A DNA stretch of 64,000 nt from Plotosus lineatus (Eukaryota > Chordata > Actinopteri > Siluriformes > Plotosidae), in assembly GCA_024760905.1 (NCBI GenBank), contig CM045746.1, forward strand, positions 7,214,466 to 7,278,465, in the 5' to 3' direction. Made by a program: the position numbers and the translations under genes. Below are positions 1 through 11,715 of the stretch, in pieces (position 1 is the stretch's first letter; each line of letters starts with the position of its first letter). The notes beneath the pieces were generated by a model. That model was not told where the DNA came from and did not search any database. It worked only from the letters and a program-made list of their open reading frames with translations.

Positions 1-2060
1 CACTCACTCCAGGGGATACAGGCTCTCTGTCCGGCTGCGGGTAATAATACACGCCTCTCCACTCTGGTTGCCTCCCAGGATGAAGTATGCTGGAGCTAAC
101 AGCTTTGAGTCTGACAGCAGATTCTTTGCCTCTGCGTAGCTGCAGTCACACACACACACACACACACACACTTCAAAAGTAATGCCAAAACACACCAAAA
201 ACTGCATTCATCTAAACATCTGACTTAACTACATCTCTAACACTGATTGATCATCACACGTGATTTTACACCTGGTGGCGTTTTCTAAGACGGAGCGAGT
301 CAGGAAGCTCATCCACATTCCGTCTCTCTTCCCTAGAATCCATTCCAGAATTCCTGCAGAACACACCATATATTTACATACCCTTACAGAACCAGACCCA
401 AGTGAGTCAGAAATTGAAAGCAAGAGCAAATGGGCGTGGTCAGAGAGCGAGAGAAAAAAACTTCTCAAATGAATGTTTTAAACAAAAGTTAAACCACATA
501 ACTTCTTCACAAAGTATAAAAATGTAAAATATTACTCCTCCTGAATGACTCTTAAATCATAGACAAACTGAAACAATAACTCAGTCTGAATTGAATCTAT
601 TATCACCCCACAGATTCATCTGTTTCCAAGTAAACACTGATCCCAAAGTAAATCATTGATGTCTCATTTGACTGATTTAAATGATTCAAATGAGTCAAAT
701 TATTCAAATGCAGGATCCAAAGATCAGTTCAAGACATGGCGTCATTCCTGAGCTTCAGTTAAAGCAGTGGTTCTCAGTGCAATGCCAGGGGTTGTGCGTG
801 TGACCCCAGGGAACATGCTTTTTTTTTTTTTTTGCGATATGAGGATAAAGTGTAATTGTACATCCACTACGGTGAATTTTCTAATCGAGTTCAAATGATT
901 CAATCTAATCAGATTCAGGGGAAGCTGTTTGTTGAGTGTTTTCATTGTGCTTTTTTTTTAAAGGAAAAACTGAAATTAAATAAATACTCTCGAGGTTTAC
1001 CTTCTATTGGATAAAAGAGCTGATATACTGTTGCTGATGAGCAATTCATGAACTCCTTTTTAATAACTGAAATGTATCAAATTAAATGAATAATAAATTA
1101 CTGACCACGTTTGAATGAAAAGATGCAAAAACCTTGTGCACCATTTATCCTTTTTTTGGTCTGTGATTGGTCAGCTATATGAAATACAGTTGTAATAAGA
1201 GAGAAAATACAGGACGAGTCAGATCTGTCAGGGTCATGGTTCTACCGTAGCCCAGAATCATACAAGCCTCGTAGGGGGATTAGTCAGAAGTAAAATTTCA
1301 CTTAATTGTAATCTGGAGTCTCACCATGAGATACCACAAAACCTTACATACTCTGACTTCCTGCTCACTTACTCATTTGCCAAACCGCTTAAATCATAAT
1401 AGGGTTGTGGAGAGGCGGAGGCCTATCACAGTCAACTCTGAGCGAAGGTGTGGAAAAAGTGTGAAAGAGTGCACCCTGAACAGGTTTCCACACCATCAGA
1501 GGGCAAACAAATGTAATCATTCTTACATACACTCATACTCGGGGGCAACTTGGAACAGTCAATGAATTTAATACATGGAGGAAACTGGAACCAGAAGAAA
1601 CCCACGCTAGTGAGGACAGATACACCCTCAGCGAGCTCATCCCTACACCACAGTATCAACAAACAGAGCACACGTAAACTCTGAATCATTTGATTCCTTT
1701 TGATCAACTGTGCTTGGGTGAATCAATTTAAATGACTTGTGGCATTATATGGTTACCCTACTGATCCTGAAGCAGTTTTCTCTTCAGATCCTCATCTACA
1801 TGACTGGAGTGATGAGAAAGGAGCTGTGGACTCACCAATATAACCTCCATCCAAACTGAATCGCTCGTTCATTGTTAGGGTGAAGGCGTTCTGAGAGAGA
1901 GATAGAGAGAGCGCGAATCATGAGGTTGTAATGATGCCACGTGTCATCCACCAGCTGTGAATTCGATTGTTTTTCGATAAATAGCAGAACTAAGTCATTC
2001 GCAATACAGTACAAAGCGAGAATGTACACCATGTGATTTCTTTAATGTGTGTTCTCAGAG

Positions 2061-2093
<33 letters not shown>

Positions 2094-2434
2094 GTCATGA
2101 GGTTGTAATGATGCCACGTGTCATCCACCAGCTGTGAATTCTATTGTTTTTCGATAAATAGCAGAACTAAGTCATTCGCAACACTGTACAAAGCGAGCAT
2201 GTAAACCATGTGATCTCTTTAATGTGTGTGTTTATTCGACAATAACCACGCACATCTCACTTTATTTTTTGCTTTGGTTAAATAAGATGTGATAAGACTC
2301 ACAACACACAGAGTCTTTCTCTCTCTTTCTCTATCCCTCGCTCTCACTGTGTGTACCTACAAGTGAAAGTTCAATGTGTTTGAAAATAAAAAAAATACTT
2401 CAGTGCGGTCTGGGCTAATACGTATTTTATCAGC

Positions 2435-2476
<42 letters not shown>

Positions 2477-3271
2477 AACAGTTTAATTGTTAACTTTGCT
2501 TTGAATCAGTTAACAAGTGACTCTGTTGAACGATTCCTTTAAATCAGTGGTCCCCAACCCCCAGGCTGTGGACCGGTACCGGTCCATGGATCAATTGGTA
2601 CTGGGCCGCACAATAAATAATTATTTATTTCTGTTTTATTTATTATCTGAGTCTGAACGATCTTGTATTTTTGAAAAAACTTTTATTCTAAAAAATGACT
2701 GGATTCTCTCGGTTACATGTCGGTCATTTGAGCGCTAAAATGTAACCCACAAGGGGACGGCACATGAACAGATGCAGATGACCGATTCAAACAATAGCGG
2801 GGATTTTGTGTGAGACTGAGCCTGAGCCTTCATTCTCCCCGCTTGGTGCACCATTATCTGTGTTTTTTTTTTTTAAGAAGATTTCGAGCTCAATTTAAAA
2901 TGTAACGCTTAATCCTGATTTGGGAGGCTGGTGCACATCTCAGCCAACTCTGGGCAAGGGTGGGGTATTATATTCACAATATAAACAGGCTATCCACCCC
3001 CCACCCCCCACCGGGCCGTGGTAAAGTTGTCAAGCGTTGTCCGCAGTGAGAGTGGTTGGGGACCACTGTTTTAAATGGCTCAGTGGTGACAGAGAGCGGT
3101 TAATGGGAGGGTATTAGGTGGATTACAGGTCGGATGCCGGTGAGCATGCCCACGTAGCCGGCGAAGTTGGTAGATTTGAAGACAGTGATGTTGTTCCTCC
3201 TGAAGTCCACATTCACTACTAGAGGTTTCAACTTTTCTGTGATGACCCATGACTGGTTCTTTATGTCCCAA

Positions 3272-3321
<50 letters not shown>

Positions 3322-3354
3322 TTTTCAAATCCAGGTACAATTACAAGTTAGACC

Positions 3355-3385
<31 letters not shown>

Positions 3386-4498
3386 GCCTGACCCCAAAAA
3401 AAGTCCAAAGTCCAGGTTCCGAGCATGAATGAGATTTCCTGCAATGAACAAAAAAAATAAAATCATAATTCTTAATAATGATGATAAACAACAATCTATT
3501 GAAAAAAAGGGGGATTGCCCCCCCCCCCATTTTCTGCCTAATTTTTCATCGTATCCATTTCCCACCAATCAAATTTTTGGCTTCCCCATCACATGACCAC
3601 TGATCAGGGAGGAGCAAAACACTAACACAGTCGGAAGGGAAGCGCTGTCCGCACCCGAATGAGCTCTCACACGCAATATTATTTTCTAACATCGTAACAG
3701 CATCCTTTCAATTACCTGGAAATATTATTTATATTTTCACACAAACTTTCTCTTTAAGAACCAAACTGCAATTATTCCGTACACATCACACTGTTATACA
3801 TACACAAATCTGTAGCAATCGTTCAAATACATGACTGTCATTTGGTAAATAAAAACTCCTTTCAGCAATTCTTTGAAACGAGCTCAAATGATGCATATGA
3901 GTCAACTGATGACTGACAACCCGAGTCAAAACAGGAATCAGTTTGTTTGGAGTCTTAACCAGATCCTTTATAGGGTGGAGCCTCGGAATCCGAGCGCTCT
4001 GGAGTCCGAACAAATCGGAATCCGAACAAAAAATCCGTGAATTCTTCTGTCTTGAAAAATCGAACAGACGAGACTCGAACTTGAGAAACGCACGAGAAAA
4101 AAACGAGACCGTAGTGGGCCACCACTGCTCCGAAGTAAAAAACCTTATAAATATTAAGTAAATATCACTCTATGGAAACCAACATCATATTAACAATCAC
4201 ACGTTATCCATCAGTTTATGAATGGTTTTACTATGGAAACAATAACAAGCGCATTGATATAAGATATTGATGTGTGGATGTGTCACTGCCAGAGCTGCAG
4301 TTACAGAAATCTAGCTAATTAACACTTACTATCCAATTAGAATCAAGAATTCATGAGTGTTGTGATGGAACTGATTCAGAAGATGCTTACCCTCAGGATC
4401 TTCAGCGATCAGCGAAGTGCACACAGTAAAAATCTCGTAGAAAATGTTGAAAAGAACAACCTCACCTTTAAAAAAAAAAACAAAAAACCCTAAAAATA

Positions 4499-4533
<35 letters not shown>

Positions 4534-6166
4534 ATCCTTACACCTATAGCTACACTTAGTATAAAGGGAAGAAAGCCTAAAGGAAGACAGACAGACTGAA
4601 GGATAATGAAATGCATTAGAATAAAATTTCCTACCCAAAGGAACTCCGGATGCTGCTGCGATTCCTTTCAGCTCTTCATTAAAAGGATACGGGAGGGTGT
4701 CAGTCATCAGTGGCTGAAAGTCAAACACAAAACAAACCCGTCACATCACCACAGCACCACAGGACACAAGTGAACCCAAAACCTGCTCAATCTGATTAGT
4801 CGTCTTCAGTGATTTGGTTCATCAGTGATGCGGGAAGTAAAAGTAAATATTAGGGCTGGGTATTGCCTAGATTTCATGTATTGTTATATATTGCGATTTT
4901 GAGCATTTATTGCGACATGTATTGAGATACATGGCAAGAAGAATTTTAAATTCAAAGTGAGCCTGTTCTTGACGGTATTTATTCTTTATTTTAAAAAGAA
5001 AAATCAACATTAAAACATTGTTTTTAGTCATTAAAATAAAAATTTTAAACATCAGAAAAAGTCTACTTATGAAAATGTAATGTTTTAAACTTTGGCACAA
5101 ACATTAACACTGAAACAAAACTGCATCTTGAGCAAGATAAACTATTTAAACATATTAAATACACAAACATGAGAATAGTGTAAGTACATCTAGTGCTTTT
5201 ATTAGCAGATTGTGAAGCCTTAATCATTAATGCATGCATATTAAATTTTTAAGGCGGGATTAAAGGTGGAGCATCATCCGCACATGCGCAGAACTGCACG
5301 ACTAGACCGCATCAGACCTGCGACCCAATGAGCAGTAAATTGATATACAGTAGGCCCTTGACTATTCGCAGTTTTGCACTCACGGTCTGAGTATTCGCGG
5401 ACTGCCGAGCAGCTGACACGTCACTCAAATTTAGCCAATGGCTGTCCTCCTTCATGCTGATTGGTTGAGATGATGTAACGCCCCTATTTCCTCACGCACA
5501 AGTTTTCCTCTTTTTTTGTGTGTTTACCGGTTAGGCTCTGTGATGACACTCAAACACTGTGCATCTTCTCTGGCTAAGCGCTAGAAAAGGTAATGACGTT
5601 GGATGTCTCTTTTGAAGAAATACGACTTTCTCCTGAAGAATTGACAGTTTCCTCTGAAGTGCCTGAAGAGAAATAATCATCTGAAAGCACTCTAGTATTA
5701 AAGTCTTTTTCAATCATTATTCCAGTACAGTACCTAAGTTAATTTTTTGAATTTTTGTGTGTGTGATTTTATGTACTGTGGTGTAGCATGTTTATCGTTT
5801 TGTTTTGTTTATCCAATTTATTACATTTCATGTTCTTTTATGTTCTTTTTGGGGGACTTTGATTTTGATGGCCATGTTCTCTAACTGTGCGCCAGCTGAG
5901 GGGGCGTGGCTGGGCTGCTCCGTGGATTCTAAACATTTATCATAAACATTAACTTGGGCATTGTACTGGAATAATAATTGAAAAAGTCTTTAATACTACA
6001 GCTTTACAACAGTTCAGCTGATTATCTTCAGGCACTTCAGAGGAAACTGTCGTTTCTTCAGGAGAAAGTCTGATTTCTTCAGAAGAGAGTGGCATCATAG
6101 AGCTTAACTGGATAATATATTATACATACAAAATGGAAACATGCATACTGTATGTATGTATGTATG

Positions 6167-6198
<32 letters not shown>

Positions 6199-8473
6199 GA
6201 TATAAAGTATGCTGTATAGTGTTTATATACTTTTATTAATAAATATCACAGTACAAAATTAAAGTTTTTCTAAATCATAACTATATTTTACTACATTAAT
6301 ACTGTATTAATGAGTAAGACTGTCTATAGAATGGTTTAAGAAGCATATTTTAGCGCATGCAATAGATACATAGCATTTTGCTTCCGGTTGCTCATTCGCG
6401 CATGTAATATGATACATGGGGTTTTACTTCCGAGTACAGAACTCACAGATTATCTTCATTCGTGAGAGGGCTGGAACCGAGCCCCCCGCAAATATCGAGG
6501 GCCTACTGTATTTATATATAACAATATTAACATATGTATATACAGTATATTAATGCCATCATAACAATGCCCATAGGCCCGCTGGGCACGTATAACACTT
6601 ACACTGACGGCTCAGGAAAGTCCATTAAATTTTAGAATTTTACAATAATAACACACAATATAGTTTATCATATAAATCACATTATCATTATGCTGGAGAG
6701 AATCTGGGACCGACTTGGAGCATGTTGAGCCTGAGGCTGAGTCCGCAAGTTGTGTGACGTCATTTCACCCCCCCAGAGTCGACAGATATTATTGCCGTAT
6801 TGAGCAAAAAAACAAAAACAAAACAAAAAAAACCTGCATGGTTAATGTACCTTATTGGAGATCAGGTTCATGAGACCACTTCCCTCTTTTGTTCATTTTA
6901 AAATAAATGTTTCAGTGAAAATCTAGATGCAGCAGGTCAGTAAATTTCTGAGCAATTAGCAACATGAACCGTGGTTTTGTTTTTAATGGGAATTTCCATA
7001 TCTTGTATAAAAACAAATTCTATTGGCGGTTCTAAGGCCTTCAGGCCTCCGTGACATCCACACTGCCCAATCACGGCATGGCTCTTACTATACCAGGTTC
7101 TCCACACACTGCATGACTGTAGATAAGAGGACGGAAACACGATTGGGTCAGGATTACATGCCGGGACCTCTGCGGTCACCATTTTTTTTTTTTTTTTTTT
7201 TTTTTTTCCAACGAAAGCACTACTTCCAGTTCAATTAGCAGGAATAGCCGAAGTATTTTTTTTACTGTTCCGAAGTTTTCTGAATTCATGTTTAAAAAAA
7301 AAAAATAAAAAATCAGTTTTGCTTCAGAGTTTTGCAATACGTATTGTTTGCATGTTATAACCGGTTTAAACCGATAAACCGGTTTTATTGTACAGTTCTA
7401 GTAAATACCAGTGGAGCCACTCAAGTGTACTCTCGACTATTTTACCTAAACTGGAACACTATTCTACAGACACTCACCAAGGCCTTGTCAATGAGCTCCT
7501 TCAGACGCCCACTAGGAACAAAAGCATCTGCCATATCGATGATGGCCTGGACCATGCTGATCAGCTAAAGAGAACAAAACAAAACAAAATAGATTGAGAA
7601 ACTCCTACAAACCAACCAAGCAAAACATGACAAGGAAAAGATCTGTGAAAGTTCAACCACAATGTTCTTCAACTGAGAGCAAACATCATAGATGCAAATG
7701 GTTTGATCATGGCCAATATGATGCAATTATAGAGGCTCCTGGATCATCTCCAAGTCCGGCTCAGAGGGTGTGATCCAACTTTAAGACCAGTTGTGAGCAT
7801 GACATCAATTGTGCAAAAAAATAGTACTGAAAGAGTTCAGGATCATTATCAGACCCTCAGTGCTTGTAATAATCTAATTTGACTGTTAAATTCAACATCC
7901 AATTCCAATCCCAAATTGGCATATTATGACAGACCCAGTGATCAGAACACATTGTCAACTTACATCATACTTCTTTTGCATGATGATTTCTGTCCATCTT
8001 TGGCTTGGAGGCAAGTCGAGATGGACGGTGTACCATGTAACGTCACCTTTAAAACTAAAGAAAAACAAATTATGGAATGATTAAAATTAATATAGAGATT
8101 TAGACATCACCTAAAGGCAGAGATCCTGACCTTAACCTTGTTAAATTCAACTTGCCTGTTGGCGAAAAGATGTGTGTGTGTGTGTGTGTTTTGGGTTGTC
8201 TGCTACAACATGGCGTCCTTTGATTAATAAAACCAAAAATTACCAAAATCTTTAGAAAGTTTTTTCTCTTGTACCACAGGAATTAAATAATGATACCACG
8301 CTGCTCATGTTAATCTGTTTGTTCCTGTAACATGGTCCTGTAACCACAAGCTGAGGTTTTAACTTGAGGCATGTGATACTTCTGTGTTGCAATAATGATG
8401 TAGAGATGAAATTCCAACACTTACGTTGAGCCACTGGGTGGGTACATTCCCGTCCGACAGTCCTCTGTGTACT

Positions 8474-8524
<51 letters not shown>

Positions 8525-11500
8525 AGAGATTTATAAATACATAAACACATTCGTAAATATACTGAGAAATAGCCAAGCACACGGAGACAGACAGGCAGGC
8601 AGAAGAGACAGAAAGACATGCAGGTAGGCAGAGAAGTAGACAGATATATAGATAGACAGTTAGATATCAGATGGACAGAAGAAGAAGAAGACAGATAGAT
8701 AGTAGGGGCAGTGGTGGCCTGTTAGTATAGGATGCTGGAGTGCTGATCCTAAGGTTGGAGGTTCAAGTCCCACTCTCCACAAGGTTGTCACTGTTCCACC
8801 AGTGCAGCTAACTGGGTTATCAAAGGCTGGCCATATCTCTCACTGTCTATGGTGAGAGGTTCATGTAAAACAGGGGTCGGGAACCTATGGCTCGCGAGCC
8901 AGATGTGGTTCTTTTGATGACTGTATCTGGCTCTCGGATAAATCAGGTGGCTTTTCTTAACAGAATAACGAATACATAATTTCACTGTCCTTTAAATAAA
9001 AATACAAAAAAAGCCATCAAATAAAACAAAAACATGAATAAATCTCACGCATTTAAATCTATACATCTATTTTCAATGCCATGTCACTGGAGCACGAAGT
9101 GGAGAGCCAGCCACTTTGTGGGCGGGTCTGATACCTTGAAACTCTAATTTTATCGGATTATAACAACAGCCTCAGACTCTGCGTGTTGTTTTGGAGTAAA
9201 GAGATAAATTCCCCTCGTTTTTGATCAGTTCATTTCCACGAAGCCAAGCACAGCTGGCAAGCAAACACAAATGGACAGACAGGGGAAAAACTTCAACCCA
9301 CAGAGCAGCCGATTGCCAAAACTTGGAACGCGCTTCCTGTTACATAAACACTGCTGCGTGTGAGTCCAGTCATGTCGAGTCCTTACCCCGTATCAACCAG
9401 ATATAAAGCCATCAGCAAAACCATGCAGCACCAGAAGTCGCATTACTAGTAAGCAGTACTGTAGTGATGGATGCCGACGCCATGTACCCACTTGTTTTAG
9501 TGGTTGAGTTGTGTGTACTGACTTAATTTGGTCTACTTTATAGTTGATCAACGTAAATTTCCATGACTGTGTGAATAAAAAGCGAAGATGAAGTGATGAA
9601 TAGTTTCACAGCCAAAGCCACACCCTCCCCGCGCTCCGTGCACCTGCTGCTGCGCGCCTCAGTCACTTCGCTGCCATTGTGTACACACTTATTTTTTGAC
9701 CACTACAGCACTAATAGGAAGAAGTACTTTTCTTATTAATAAATAACTTCATTATCACAATGTCGTTTAAAATAAATTCAGAGTCCTATTATACTCTAAA
9801 ATCGTTGGTCTTCTTTTTCAATTTAGTTGTATTCAGTCTTAATAATATGTATATAGAGTGGTATGAAAAAGTATCTGAACCTTTTGGAATTTCTCACATT
9901 TCTGCATAAAATCAGCATCAAATGTGATCTGATCTTTGTCAAAATCACACAGATGAAAAAAGTGTCTGCTTTAACTAAAATCACCCAAACATTTATAGGT
10001 TTTCATATTTTAATGAGGATAGCATGCAAATAAAGACAGAAGGGGGAGGAATAAGTAACTGAATCCTCTGCCTAAGGAGACTTAAAGAGCAATTGAAACC
10101 AATTTTTACCAAACAATTGAAGTCAGGTGTGTGCCCAATCACTGATGAGTGGCTTAAAGCTGCCCTGCCCACTATAAAACACACACCTGGTAAGAATTGT
10201 CTTGATGAGAAGTATTGTCTGATGTGCACCATGGCTCGCTCAAAAGAGCTGTCTGAAGACCTGCGATCAAGAATTGTTGATTTGTATAAAGCTGGGAAAG
10301 GATTCAAACCCATCTCTAAAAGTCTGGGTGTTCATCAATCGACAGTCAAAGAAGTTGTCTACAAATGGAGAGAGTTTGGCACTGTTGCTTCTCTCCCAAG
10401 GAGTGGTGGTCCACCAAAGATGATGCCAAGAGTTCAGCGCAGAATACTCGGAGGTTAAAAAAAAAAAAAACAAACCTAGAGCTCATGGGAGGACTCCAAG
10501 GAGGAAGCCACTGCTGTCTAAAAAAACATTGTTGCTCGTTTAATGTTCGCAAAAAGGCACTTGGACACTCCATAGAAGTTTTGGCAAAATATTATGTGGA
10601 CTGATGAAACCAAAGTTGATTTGTTTGGGAGGAACACACAACGTCATGTGTGGAGGAAAAATGGAACAGCTCACCATCAACACCTCATCCCCACCGTGAA
10701 GCATGGTGGAGGGTGCATCGTGGTTTTGAGCCGTTTTGCTGCCTCGGGGCCTGGACAACTTGCAATCATTAATGGAAAAATGAATTCAAAAGTTTATCAG
10801 AATGTTTTGCAGGAAAACCTGAGGCCGTCTCTCAGACAGTTGAAGCTAAAAAGAGGATGGATGTTGCAACAAGACAATGATCTAAAACACAGAAGTAAAT
10901 CAACTTCAGAATGGTTTCAGAAGAAAACAGCGATTCATGCCAGACATCCCAGGAATCTGACTGAACTACAGCAGTTTTGTAAAGAAGAATGGGCCAAGAT
11001 TAGTCCTGATCGATCTGCCACACTGATCTGCAGCTACAGGAAGCGTCTGGTTGAAGTTATTGCTGCCAAAGGGGGGACACACAAAATATTAAATGTGATG
11101 GTTCAGTTACTTGGGCAGTGGTGGTCTAGTGGTATAGGGTGCTGGATCGCTGATCCAAAGGTTGGGGGTTCGAGTCCCACTCTCCACAAGGTTGTCACTG
11201 TCCCCCCCAGTGCAGCTATCAGGGTTATCAATGGCATGCCATGTCTCTCACTGTCTATGGTGAGATGCATGTAAAAGAACCATTGCTGACTTTCGTAAAG
11301 AGTAGGCTGCAAAGTCGTCAGTGTGTTTCTGTCCTTTGCTAAAAAGGGTTGTGACAGGAAGGGCATCCGACGTAAAAACCTCCTGCCAAATCAAACGTGT
11401 GAATCAGATAATTCGCTGTGGCGACTCCCGAGTAAAAGGGAAAAAGCCGAAAGGAAGACGGACATGGTTCAGTTACTTATTCCTCCCCTTCTGTCATTGT

Positions 11501-11662
11501 TTACATGCTATCCTCATTAAAATATGAAAACCTATAAATGTTTGGGTGGTTTTAGTTAAAGCAGACACTTTTTTCATTTGTGTGATTTTGACAAAGATCA
11601 GATCACATTTGATGGTGATTTTATGCAGAAATGTGAGAAATTCAGATAATTTTTCATACCAC

Positions 11663-11715
<53 letters not shown>

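Larger units (their letters stand above)
9856..11664 (+). mobile_element. Tc1-family transposon with about 200-bp inverted repeats
   Basis: Long inverted repeats: left 9856 to about 10075, right about 11480-11664, both reading AGTGGTATGAAAAA from outside, then TTTCTCACATTTCTGC and AAAACCTATAAATG-type blocks. Total about 1.8 kb including a 366-bp SINE plus duplication. It is inserted in hAT copy 1. Confidence 0.92.

Noticed and set aside
2905..2965. A separate gene fragment inside the MITE
   Set aside because: It matches the common SINE/L2 tail (CGCTTAATCCTGATTTGGGA, then GGGCAAGGGTGGGGT) seen at 18875 and elsewhere.
11113..11190. A tRNA-Ser gene
   Set aside because: The head has A and B boxes and a GCT anticodon position but lacks a paired acceptor stem and the long variable arm, and it is followed by SINE body and tail with target duplications. 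The same applies to the other copies.
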